Source: Glandiceps talaboti (taxonomy: Eukaryota > Hemichordata > Enteropneusta > Spengelidae). Taken from it: 64,000 bases of DNA. The position numbers and the translations under genes were made by a program. Shown here one piece after another: positions 1 to 27,994 of this stretch (its first letter is position 1; each line of letters begins with the position of its first letter). The stretch spans positions 7,688,494-7,752,493 of the forward strand of contig NC_135552.1 in assembly GCF_964340395.1 (NCBI RefSeq), in the 5' to 3' direction. The notes below the pieces were generated by a model. The model was not told the DNA's origin and made no database searches. It was given only the letters and a program-made list of their open reading frames with translations.

Positions 1-600
1 TAACCTTTGTTGTCCAAAGATACTTATAAGTTATATTACTCAGTGTTATCCCTAGGCTATCAGCTAGCCCTCGGATGTTTTTCTGATAAAATACGACACA
101 CAGCCGAACAACGCTATCGAGGATGGAACATCCGAGGTCTAGCGAATGTCATCAGGATATAAATAACTGCCAATCAGAGAACCGTATTAGCGACAAGCAC
201 AAACAGAGGACAATAGCTAAATTTTCATGCATATTCATCTTAAGGAGGGGCTTGTAAAAATAACCACCAACGCTAACTAAAATGTGTGAATGACAACGTC
301 TACACACTCATCAAATACAATTACCATAAACTGATAAGACATAGTAATGACTTAAATGTGTTTGTCAACACCTGCATGCAGAGATTGAATATATTAAAGT
401 ATATATATGCATATATGGCCCAACCCACCGCTTATCGTAATCTCAATGGAATGTCCGGTCTGAAAATGACATTCGCTAGACTGTTCGGGCAAGCCCTCAC
501 ATGCGAACTTCGTTCCCTAAGTTATAGTTATAGCATCGAAAGAAAGCCCGAACGTCTAGCAGCAACACTATGTTATCCCTAGCATGGGTTGTAAGAATGG
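1..600. mobile_element. Possible old element with inverted and direct repeats
   Basis: CTCGGATGTT (70-79) pairs with AACATCCGAG (127-136). GTCTAGCGAATGTCAT (137-152) pairs with ATGACATTCGCTAGAC (466-481). The word TGTTATCCCTAG occurs directly repeated at 44-55 and 571-582, like a target-site duplication or short terminal repeat. No transposase seen. Confidence 0.35.
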
Positions 601-835
601 TGGCTAATTTGCATTTTAATTAACATATAAATAACAAAGTAATTTGCATTTGGTTTGCATTGTGATCAGCATATAATATGCATGCCTACAAAATTGGAAC
701 ACACTCAGTCTGATATGTATATTTTAAGACATACGCACATGTACATTGTGATCAGTCATTTCTCTTCATGTGAAAGCATAATTATGATTTTTGTCATTCA
801 CAGATTACTAAAACTTAATAAGGATGGTGGACCAC

Positions 836-1250
836 TTTTAAAGCATGGTAGAAACCTGCCAAGCATGGCAGCCTAGGTGGCAAAGACCATGCTTTAGTGG
901 GTAGAACACAGCATGGGTAGAAACCTGTCAGCACTGCAGCCTGGGTGGCAAGGATGGCGTTAGCACTGTGCTATCTCTATACTGGGATCAGGGTAGAACA
1001 CAGCATGGGTAGAAACCTGCCAAGCATAGCAGCCTACATGTAGGTGGCAGGGAGCTGTGTTAGCACCATGCTTTAGTGGGTAGAACCATGGAAGTATAAC
1101 CCACAGCATAGTAGAAACCAGCCAAGCATGGCTGCCAATGTGACAAGGACTGTGTAAGTACCATGCTTTAGTGGGTAGAACACAGCATGGTAGAAACCTG
1201 CCAAGCATAGTAGCCTAAAATGGCAAGGACTGTGTTAGCACATAGACCCT
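836..1250 (+). repeat. Degenerate ~85-105 bp tandem repeat, about five copies
   Basis: The recurrent block GTGGGTAGAACACAGCATGG, TAGAAACCTGCCAAGCATGG, CAGCC...GTGGCAAGGACTGTGTTAGC, with indels. Confidence 0.8.
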
Positions 1251-1570
1251 CCACGTTGGTGGATGGTCTTGGTTAGCACCACACTTTAGTGGGTGGAACC
1301 ATAGACCCTCCACCAACAGGATACGCAACTGCGGCATTTCCTTTGAAGCGATGTGCGTTTGCATACATTATGTATGATACCACTAGAAACTTGTTGAATA
1401 GGATGAAAACAATTGTTTGTCTGTCTTTACTTAATTAGTTCATTCATATAAGTCTAGACATGCAGTACTTAATCTTATATCATCCCCCCCCCCCAATAAT
1501 GTAAACACTACTATACCCAGTATAATCATGGGGTAAAGGACAAATAATCTATTTTGTTCTTGCGATTTTT

Positions 1571-1900
1571 CCTCACTTTTTTCCCCTATTGTCTACTGTT
1601 ATCACTGTCTTATCAGAGTTTACCAACTTTGCATTAATTAGCAGATTACTAATCCTAGAACAAACTCACGGGCTAATTTCCCAATTAACACATTGCACAG
1701 TGAGTGTAAACATCTACTGATACTACTAATGGCAGTACACATCAGATCAGTGGATGTTTACACTCATTGCTGCATATTAATTGGGCAAATAACAGGTGAG
1801 TTTGTTCTGGAATTAGCAAGCTACTAATTAATGCAAAGCTGATTAACTCTGATAAGACTGTGATATCAGGTAGGAGATAGGAACAAAAAAAAACAGTGAG
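1571..1900. mobile_element. Foldback element with ~150-bp inverted arms
   Basis: The left arm (1571-1720) includes TTATCAGAGTT, TTTGCATTAATTAGCAGATT, AGAACAAACTCAC and GAGTGTAAACATCTACTGA. The right arm (1747-1900) carries their reverse complements in reverse order: GTGGATGTTTACACTC, GTGAGTTTGTTCT, AATTAATGCAAAG, AACTCTGATAAGACTGTGAT. The loop is about 26 bp. No coding capacity. Confidence 0.75.
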
Positions 1901-2274
1901 GGGAAACAGTAATTAAAATTTTATTTGAAATATACAGAAAATAATATTAGAAATTCAGAAAATCATGAGGACAAAACTGATTATTCCTCCTTTTCCTTGT
2001 GGTATAATGGCACGACATGTCTTGCCATGTGAAATAGCACTAGCAGTAGATTAGACATGAATGTACATTTGTAGTCTGAAAGGTTCATGTGACTGTCCTT
2101 GGTTGTGGTGGAGGGTCTATGGTCCACTTACATATGTAACCACTTACTGTTGGTGAGCATATTACATAAGCATAAACAACAACTGGATCTTTCAAAGTTT
2201 CAGGCTAACATGAATGAAAACTAAAAGCAGTGCTATCAAACTGGATTCATCATTGGCTCACATGGTGAGCAAGA

Positions 2275-2450
2275 GAATGAGATAGATACACAGCCAGAGA
2301 GTGATCTACATGTACATGTACACAGGCAGATAGTGAGATACATACACAGCCACAGAGTGACCTACATGTACAGGCAGAGAGTGAGATATACATATAGCCA
2401 CACAGTGACCAACATGTACACAGGCAGAGAGTGAGATACATACACAGATA
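2275..2450 (+). repeat. ~53-bp tandem repeat, three copies
   Basis: Unit containing CAGAGAGTGAGATACATACA, CAGCCACAGAGTGACC and TACATGTACA. The minus strand reads as a Cys/Ser/Leu-rich artefact ORF. Confidence 0.8.
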
Positions 2451-2519
2451 TGAGATACAAATAATAAGATAAATACAGAGTGCAATACTATAGAGACAAG
2501 AAGCACTTACCAAGAACCA

Positions 2520-2700
2520 ACAGACTTGTCATCTAGCATGACAATGTGGTTTGCCCAAATACCCTAGGGACTTGTATCTGGCTTGACAATGCAATTTACC
2601 CAAATAGCCTGGAGACTTTGGCTATCTAGCTTGACAAGATAATTTGCCCAAAAATTCAACCAAAAAGCCAGATTGAGTCTCTAGGCTAGTGCCAGTGGCA
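2520..2700 (+). repeat. ~60-bp degenerate tandem repeat, three copies
   Basis: Recurring ATCTAGCTTGACAATG, ATTTGCCCAAATA and CCTAGGGACTT words. Confidence 0.65.
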
Positions 2701-3444
2701 GGATGACATACACACATACTAGTATTGCACATGTCTACCAACTATCCAGACACCACAAAACATATCAACTGTATTTCATGTTTATCATTCATCTTAAAAC
2801 AAAGTACAACTTTCGCTGTTTCCTTCAATTACTTATCACAGTATCATCTAAACTATATTTTCAATTTGATCTATATGTAATATACACATACCATAGTACT
2901 GTTGTTTGTTTCTGACTGGCTCAAGCCTTAGGGTAAGATCTCAACAACAGTTGTGTCTCAGTCATTCAAGCTGTATAACTTAGGACCTAGTAGTAGTATG
3001 ATAAACTTTAAGGTTGCTATGTGAAGGATTTTATGCTCTGTGTTTACAGCCAAACAGCTTGCTGCAATGGATTATACATGTAAGCTGTCATGAAGTTGAG
3101 GACGAATAATGGGCTATTGTGTTGTCTTAGATCTACCACAGGAGTAGTACATTGTAGTTGTAAACTGCTTTGAGGGGTGTGGGAGCACAGTATTACAAAC
3201 TTTATATCTTTCGTTATCTTCTTTGTTCTCCTCAGAATATCTATTTTCTGTCAGTTCAGTTCAGTTCATTACATCATTTTTGTTCCGATTATCCATCTCC
3301 ACATCAACTATTTCTCTGCAATGTTCAGAATAACTAACATGTCTACATAACTGGCATCCTATTGTCCACATTCACTTTGCTGTATTATATATACATTACC
3401 TTGCTTAGGACACACACAAAAAATATTTCCTGCCAGGACATTTG

Positions 3445-3760
3445 TGATGATGCAATTGTTTGGTTTTTTTTGACAATTGTCAAACCTGTTACTCAATGTA
3501 TGATTTATGGCAGTTACTAAATTCTTTTTATTTAGTACTTTACAGCAAGTGTGTACATGTATGTGGGGCAGATGTCATTAGCTTGTTTACGAATGGCTCT
3601 GCAGTTGTCTTCACTGAACCCAGTAGCAATTAATCATTATGTAAGGAGGGTTAGTTTTGTGTTTTCCCCCAGACCTGCAGACTGCATGGACTGGACAAAC
3701 AAATACAAAAAAAAGAAGTAGGGTATTTAAGTGATGCGCACTGACAAGAAACAATTTATT
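3445..3760 (+). repeat. Dispersed ~300-bp repeat, copy A
   Basis: Homologous in inverse orientation to 8512-8800. Shared words include TTTATGGCAGTTACT, TCTTTTTATTTAGTACTTTA, GTGGGGCAGATGTCATT, CTGCAGACTGCATG and GGGTATTTAAGTGATG. Not recognised as coding. Confidence 0.75.
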
Positions 3761-3825
3761 TTTGCCTTATCAAGTCAGAAGTAAGAACACCACTATTACA
3801 TTCAAGAACATTGAATTTCACTTAC

Positions 3826-3885
3826 ATCAAAAAGTTCAGAACACTGTACTATGGTACATGTATGTGAATCAATACAATGTCCATA
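3826..3885 (-). CDS. Possible duplicated mini-exon of the CHPF-like gene
   Basis: A diverged copy of the last third of exon 2. Read on the minus strand it encodes YGHCIDSHTCTIVQCSELFD (20 codons), compared with GHCIDSHTKVQCSELFD at the end of exon 2. It has its own acceptor (pyrimidine-rich stretch ending ATTAG at 3887-3886) and donor (GAT|GTAAGTG). It is exactly 60 nt and in phase 0 on both sides, so it could be included without a frameshift. The gap to exon 2 is only 66 nt, which is near the minimum for an animal intron. It may be an alternative exon or a non-functional tandem duplicate. Confidence 0.4.
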
Positions 3886-3951
3886 CTAATCAAGTGAGAT
3901 AGCAGAAATAAGAATGCCAATATCAAGTTCAATAATGGTGAAAGTACTTAC

Positions 3952-13364
<9,413 letters not shown>

Positions 13365-13580
13365 CTTCTACGACACAAATGAATCAAATAAAAATAATCA
13401 CGACAAGTATATGCTATATATCTCGTAGTATTCGTCACATAAGACGGACCACGTAGCCACATCATCACCTCCGGATGTCGTCCATTTTGCTCTCTTAGTT
13501 TGTTGACGAATAGCACCCTCTATTGGCAGTCCCAGAAATGAAACGAAGGTATGAGATTACCCAGAAAACCAAAAATCAAA
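13365..13580. promoter_or_regulatory. Divergent promoter, CHPF-like / PSMC5
   Basis: Only 216 bp separate the two start codons. The interval holds an inverted CCAAT box (ATTGG at 13522-13526), an ETS-like CCGGATGT near 13471, and a YY1-like ATTTTGC read as GCAAAATGG on the minus strand near 13486. A second YY1-like AAAATGGCG overlaps the PSMC5 ATG. There is no clear TATA box, as expected for a housekeeping bidirectional promoter. Confidence 0.6.
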
Positions 13581-21341
<7,761 letters not shown>

Positions 21342-21803
21342 AATTCATTATATAAAAAATCCAAAAAGATTGAACGGTTATGATGTGTGTTGTCAAACTG
21401 ACAAGATACCCCACTCTCATGCAGAAGGCATGAAACATTGTAATGTCAAACATGTGAAAGCCAACACAGTCAAGTGATTTTCACACACTAAACAAGTCTG
21501 GTTTTCACATGTTTCTTTATCAATGCCTTTGTTCTGATGGACATAAATCAGAAAGGCAAATCTGGCAGATCAGGTTTACCAGCAATCACCCATTTCAGTC
21601 TGTAACTCAGTATATAGTACCAGATTTGGTAAAATACAGTACCATTAGTCAAACTCTATCCTTACATGTTATGGACTACTAAGGATTTGCAAGGTGTTAG
21701 GGGGGAAAAAATACTTCCCCAGGCCTATACGTTTTACATTTGCTAGATAGAGATATCATTTGTTATGTAATCTTCAAATATATGTAGTGTTTTTCAGAAT
21801 AAA
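21342..21803 (+). other. PSMC5 3' untranslated region with poly(A) signal
   Basis: The stop codon TAA ends at 21341. An AATAAA overlaps the stop and is too close to be used; the next is at 21798-21803 (CAGAATAAATC). The true cleavage site is not visible from DNA. Confidence 0.5.
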
Positions 21804-23384
21804 TCTCTGAAGTTATACAAGTTTTCATGTCACAATTGTTATTCAAGTGTGAATGTCTGTTATGAATGGCATACAGGGAAAAATTTCAGAAGTCCTCAAT
21901 TTCAGTGCTGTAGCAGTACTATTGCAGGAAGTTGACTCTGTATTATTTATTTATTTAGTTTCACAAAGGACGACAAACATCCAATATTCACTATATACAA
22001 CTGACAAAGATGCTACATCATCTCAAGACTGAGACCAAATACTGAGATGTCTAATATTTACTCGGAATAACATTAAATGGTGTGAAAAAGTGCCTTCCTA
22101 GGAAAGTGAAAAGTCTTTGTCATTAGTATCAATACTAAGTTAGCTTCATGTAGGTTGCATGGGTACATTAATGATCCCCTTGAATTTTCATATTTAAGGT
22201 TCGTTTGTGATTGAATGAAATCTCAATTATACCAGTCAAATCCATGGTTTTACAGTACATAGTACATGGTGTATGACATCTCAATCATATTCATTTCAGT
22301 AAAAGCTTATAAACTCAGCTTGTGCCATACTGTATCGATTGGGTTTTCCCATAACAGTCCAACCATAGATTTTAATAATTAGAACATCAATTCATTCTTT
22401 ACTATGATTCCACTCCAATTCCTGGCCAAGCAGTGTTTTCACATTTTGACTTTTGAATACACACATAAACTAATTTTGACTTTTGAATACACACATAAAC
22501 TATTGTATAAAACTTAACTGGCATTGAAACATACAATTGAAACACGCACACAACATTTTGTCTACTTTTGTAATCGTAACGTTTGTACATTGCACTGTAG
22601 ATACATGTGCAGCGTTTTTTTATAAGAAACAATAAGAATATTCCTTGAGTCAATGGAATATACAGTTATTGTAACAGTTTTTGTATGCAAAGAGGTACCT
22701 GATGTGAGTCGTTTGGTGTGTGAACTTTAACGACGTGTAGTCCTATCATGAATGATGGTAGAATCGTTTTGAATCTGCACAATGCAGGTCTGAGCTAGGC
22801 CTCTACTGTTTGTTTCTGAATGACTATTAAGTCCTTGGTCAAGTTTTAAACTGTATTTGAACTTCCATCTACCTAAATGTATACTTAAGGACCAGTTGGG
22901 ATAGAGGTTGCAATGTGCCATTATACTCCCAAGGAAGCAGTGACAATTAGTTATCCAGATGTCAATGTGTTATGTATTCAACATAACAAATGGAAATTCA
23001 TCTGTGTTGGTAAACCATAGTTTTGAATTGAACTTTTGTTCCAAATAAAACTATGAAACTATGACCCCTTATTAGACTCACATGTCCATAAGGTCACATG
23101 TACTGAATAATGGCTCAATCTGTTGACAAAGACTGAAGTGTGCAGTCAAATTTCAAGTTGTGTTTGGAACAAAAGTTAAATTCAATATTAATTACAAAGG
23201 ATTGTATGCTCCCTAGGGAGTTGAAGTGTGAAGGCTGCTTTGCTGTTCTTGGTTTGTGTTAAGGTAATAAAAAACTAGCATTTTCAATTACAAAAATGTA
23301 TTATTTTTCACATTATTCATGCATGCAAATGCCTTCATATCATATAATCAATAGCTAAGCTCGTTTTCCACTCTTCAATAAGAT
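21804..23384. other. Intergenic spacer downstream of PSMC5
   Basis: No gene seen. It contains a two-copy direct repeat at 22435-22502 (unit TTTTGACTTTTGAATACACA plus about 13 more bases). A weak inverted pair also occurs: TTGAACTTTTGTTCCAAA near 23028 and TTTGGAACAAAAGTTAA near 23162. Confidence 0.5.
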
Positions 23385-23755
23385 AAGATAAAACTTTATT
23401 GCATCCCTTTTAGGGTAATTGAGTTATCTGCTACAAAAGATTATTAAAAAACGGTAAAATGTACATACAGTGTTGTTATGAATAACATAATCTAAAACAA
23501 TATGTGTAGCAATTAAAAGAAATATAAGTACATTAACAATACAGACCAAAACACATTAAAATAGATTTGTTAGTTTTTATTAAAAGTTTTGTGAAGGAGT
23601 GCAATGGCTTGAGGTATAAATGAATTATGATAACGGGTAGTACGAGAAGATAACTGTCTAAATCTACCACTCCTATAAATTCTCCTGACATTGATTTCCT
23701 TTCTCAGTGGGTTTGATCCATCCCTCATTATGTACAGCATAGGCTTACGGAGTCA
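23385..23755 (-). mobile_element. 5'-truncated non-LTR retrotransposon (3' end of a LINE)
   Basis: Read on the minus strand, an open stretch of about 62 codons ends at the TAA at 23572-23570. It contains RKPMLYIMRDGSNPLRKEIN and RTTRYHNSFIPQAIALLHKT; the R-T-x-R-[YF]-x-N-SF[IV]P-x-A-I pattern is typical of the extreme C-terminus of LINE ORF2 proteins. A non-coding stretch follows, then an AATAAAG and a terminal TTTTATCTTATCTTATT tail at about 23385-23405. The copy is severely truncated and sits directly upstream of the ENKUR promoter. Confidence 0.75.
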
Positions 23756-23844
23756 GCGAATTAAAACAATAGAATATAGAAAACAAAATAACATTGTATC
23801 CAAACGACAGAGGGCGCACAACACGAAGGATCGCGATGGGTTAT

Positions 23845-24062
23845 TTGCATATATTAGCATAATGTTGCGCATGTCCGTTTTCCTTAGTAACCGACGATAT
23901 TTTTTGTTTCGCCATCTTGCTTGGTTCCCATATTTACAGGTCGATTGTTTGTAGTCCAGCATTTGTGTCTGGAACCAGCATAGGTTACCATCACCGCACA
24001 CCTTCCACGTTCGGGAGCTACAACAGTTAACAAGCTAGAAGTTAGTACTAGAAATAGTAACC
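23845..24062 (+). promoter_or_regulatory. ENKUR promoter with X-box-like and YY1-like sites
   Basis: GTTTTCCTTAGTAAC at 23877-23891 has a perfect right half-site (AGTAAC) and a degenerate left half of the RFX X-box used by many ciliary genes. CGCCATCTTG at 23910-23919 matches the reverse of the YY1 core. An ATTTGCAT octamer lies at about 23843. Start codon at 24063 in the context AACCATGG. Confidence 0.45.
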
Positions 24063-26223
24063 ATGGAAGAAAGTATTTATAATCTTATTCCTCAGGAGGA
24101 AATAAGGCCACCCAAAGGACGAAGGTGAGTTTTAAAAAAATCAAAATCGTTTTTCTCATGAGGTCGTCAGATTTCATGACGTGGGTTTCCCGAACACCAT
24201 CAATGTTTGTGTATCGAATAATATGTGACAGGGACTGCTAAAAATGCAAGTAATGCTTGTACTGTAAGGGGATTTCTGAAATATTATCTTCAGTAATACT
24301 TGCCAATGATTTCTGAACATGAATAAACCAAACCGTTCATCAAATTTTGTCTAACTCTAACAGTAACACTGTATTTGTACGTCCTTGTGCCTGTGCTATA
24401 TCTTAAACCATTCAATCAGTGTTATGTTGTACATAGTAACTATACTTTGTCATGGATAATTAGGGGGGTGAGTTGGGGTGGGGGTAATGAATGATTTGTT
24501 GACAACAGGTCGGATTATCTATACTGAAATATGACACCTTATTTAGTAAATATAACACTGGGTAGAACTTTTCTGATGATTAACCATGTTGGTATAAATA
24601 CATTCAGTCACCATGCGTGTATAGGATAACATTGAATGGTATATTTTCATAATAAAAACTATAAAACAAAAAGTTTTACCCTCATACTCTCTGCTCTATT
24701 TCAGACATCAAAGTCAGTTCAGATCCACTGTCAAGGTGGAGACAAACACAAACAAATCATCTCACAAAACCATGGGTCCAGCCAAGGTACAGGTCGACGA
24801 TCCTAAGGGGTTCTTGAAAAAACGCTCCAAGGAACCCCAGTTACCCGATAAAACGCAATTCAAGTACCCAGATGATGATGCAAAGAGACCCCCAGTACCA
24901 GACAAGAGTGATAAACCACTTATGGGCATCAAATCAACCAAAAATTTCATCACAACAAATGCAGTGGAAAACATCATGTCAGTGCCAAAGAAGCCAGCAG
25001 CTAACTTTGCAGACACCAAGAAAGGTGACACACATCCACTGGGGCCATCTGGTTTGGTACCCAAGTATCTCAAGAGGAAGGTAAATACATGTACATGTTT
25101 TCCTTTTGTTGTTAAGGATTTCAATCTCTCAGTTTTAGTAAATGTATTTTGCATACAAAAGTATACCTAGACATAATCACATCAAAATTATTGAGAGGAT
25201 AGATTGAAGTTTACTATTTTTGTTTTATTATCTTAAATCTCTGAAATCATTTTAAAGTGCCACACATACCTGATTTTTATCTTACTGATTTCCTAATAGT
25301 GTTTATAATGGTAGTCATAGAAACAATGCATTATTCTACATCTTATAAAGGGGGCATAACTGACTGGCTACTAGATTAAAAAAACTGTTAAGAGGAGTTG
25401 TAGTGTTATGATTTTATGTAATAGTGCAGTGACATACCAAGTTTGCCAATCAAGGTTGCATGATTGTAGGATCTTTCTATGCATACTTTACTGTTTATTA
25501 GAACTTGCAGTGTATCATTCCTTTTCAGATACACAGATGTAAGTCAGGCTGTGTCCTACCTATATCTTGCCTTTAATCTTTGTTAAACTTAAAGGGTATT
25601 AATTTGAAACGTCAGATTGCATTTTGGATCAGGACTGTTTCACTCATTCCCTAAATGTAGTTTGCCAATAAGTCAGTTTGATCACCAACCAATCCATGAT
25701 TGCACCACTCTTACTTTGCCATTGTATGATGCATTATTGTTAAAATTATATAAAATGATCTGGTCCACATGACTTCTACACAGTCAAATATCTTTGATCT
25801 GCAATGAACCGACCTTTATATAAACAAGCCAGGCTTGTCTTTAGATTAGACAACCTGAAACATTTGTCAAATTTAACCTAATAATAATGTGAATTCTTTC
25901 ATTTTTAGGACTTTGGTGAAGTACCTGATTACTTGACACGTCGTAAGGAAGAAGTTGCACGTGCCCAGGAGGAATACGATGCGTATGTTCGCGAGCATTA
26001 CAAACGTGGCGCCATGAAGAAACTTAGTGAAGAAGAAAGACAAGATATTCTTAACGGACTTAAGAAAAATTGGGAAGAAATTCATCACCAATACCAAGGA
26101 CTTTCTGTTGTCACTGACACAGCACCAAAGAAAGCCAGAAAAGAACGAATGGAGGCAGAAATGAAACAACTGGAGAGAGATATTGAACTCTTAGAAAAAC
26201 ATAAAGTGATATACATTGCTTAG
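24063..26223 (+). CDS. ENKUR: Enkurin, ciliary microtubule-inner / TRPC-adaptor protein
   Basis: Role (family knowledge): first described as a sperm adaptor tethering signalling proteins to TRPC channels; now also known as an axonemal protein of motile cilia and flagella. Three exons: 24063-24124, 24705-25080, 25909-26223. They join in frame (phases 2 and 0) to 250 aa (human 256). Conserved blocks seen: N-terminal ESIYNLIP, KTMGPAKV about residue 43, GFLKK, MGIKSTKNFITTNA, PSGLVPKYL. In exon 3 is the enkurin domain: DFGEVPDYL...EEYDAY, LSEEERQDILNGLKKNWEEI, and the basic/acidic helix MKQLERDIELLEKHKVIYIA ending at the stop. This C-terminal helix is the calmodulin/IQ-type region in mammals. 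Tandem with PSMC5 but separated by 2.7 kb, so independently transcribed. Poly(A) signal AATAAA at 26406-26411. Confidence 0.97.
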
Positions 26224-26411
26224 GAACCATATAATCATCATTGGATAGTTACATTTCATCTTATTAACGTTTCTGACTCAACCTAAAGACAGCATGAAAA
26301 ACACCAATAATCTGGCCTTATTTTATACGACATACAGTCCTCACCAAATCTAATAATACATACCCCTAGTTGTTATTTCTTTTTATCATTTTTTTTTTTG
26401 TTGGTAATAAA
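26224..26411 (+). other. ENKUR 3' untranslated region with poly(A) signal
   Basis: AATAAA at 26406-26411, 183 nt after the stop and following a T-rich run. This is the best poly(A) candidate for ENKUR. Confidence 0.6.
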
Positions 26412-27853
26412 ATATAACTTGTTTAGTGATAACATTTATGTCTGGCATATGCTTTCAGTGAATACTAGCATTTCATGGATGAATTATAAAGAGTTGTCTG
26501 TATCAATTAATTTATCTATTTGTGTTGCCATGGAAACATGACATGCTTATTACCATATCAATGTGAGAATATATCAATACACCAAACATAACAAAAGCAA
26601 TGGGAATAATTGTTTTCAGAACAAGAGTAGTCAGGGTGTTTGGCCTTTGAACTTTGACATTATAGCATTCTATGACCCAAGACTGCCCCTTAAGATGATT
26701 GTCAGGCATGATGTAGTCTGAGATTCACTATATTGTTATCTGTGCTTTACTGTATAGATGTTGTTTTATCTCAGTTTCTAATTCTACCTGTTTTGTTTTC
26801 TATTTGACTTTGATATTTTCAATTCCATGATAGAAGTATAGGCAAGAATTACGGAAAAAACATCTCTTTCAAAACCTGGGTCTTTATTTATCTGTATGAG
26901 GGGTGGGGTGGGTGGGGGTAGTGTATGAGGGGTGGGTGGGGGTAGGAGTAGCTCCAGCGACATTTCCCCAAATATTCTGACAGTCTGTGAAACAACATCT
27001 CAGCTGGTTTACAATATCCACAAGCTGGTTTGTTCAGATGAAGTTTGTTTGTACATATTTCCAGTAATAAAGAGTTATTTTGAATTTGAAAGTGCTTGTC
27101 TTTTTTTTACGTCCATCTTTGAGTCCAATGATATGATGACACTGTCTTGGCCATGTCAGACTGCAATATCAAATTAACTGTAAAACACTGCAATTGCCAA
27201 AATACATTAACATACAAATTGTCATATGACTACACATTTCAAGGTAGTACAGTACATTACATGTATATGTTCAAACCAAGTTGTAGAACAGAGATCCTGT
27301 ACATGATCAGATGTGTGTATGTCTGTGTGTGTGTGTGTGTGTGTGTGCATGCGAGTGTGAGTGATCAAGTATTTCACCTTTCTATTATGAGTATTGTCAG
27401 AAACCCATTATAATTCTAGCCAAAATATTTTTGATGGCCCTCTTCTTCTGTTGGTCACTGGTACAGTCAAAGTAAATTCAGAAAAGTTATAGAATTTAGT
27501 TTGAAAGTGCTGGTGACTCACTGAGAAGAGGGGCTCAATCTAATCAAAATATAAACAGAATATCAGTAAGAAGTTATAATTATATGAGTATCGTAACAAA
27601 AATCTACTTCATTCTTACAAGTTTATCTTTGAATACCTCAGGTTTTTTATCCATCGAACAAAATGTCAAAATCCTAAATTAAACACCAATACCATGAATG
27701 TGGAAACGAGGGTTGGTGTAACAGCGCCCTCGCTCGACAATATGTAGATAAATATATCCTGTATAAAGTCGGATGAAATCTAGTGGCTTATTCAAGCATA
27801 TTGTTTATGCCTTTCCCTGGATTTCTTTTTTTTTTTTGTATATGTTAATAACA
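26412..27853. other. Intergenic spacer between ENKUR and the LINE
   Basis: No gene seen. It holds a G-rich run (GGGGTGGGGTGGGTGGGGG) repeated at 26899-26944, a (TG)n tract at 27313-27346, and a further AATAAA at about 27065. Confidence 0.5.
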
Positions 27854-27994
27854 ACTCCAAGACAGCCGTGATTCAGTGCACACGTTGAAGACCGGCGCTC
27901 CGCAAAATGTTGAAAGTTGTACTCAGTTCTGGCAATACAGGACCAAATTATTAACAGTCTGTACGTTCTAAGCTCCCTGTATTAACAGGCAACA

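Noticed and set aside
24762..25154. 130-codon ORF antisense to ENKUR exon 2
   Set aside because: Shadow of the real coding exon; no independent motif.
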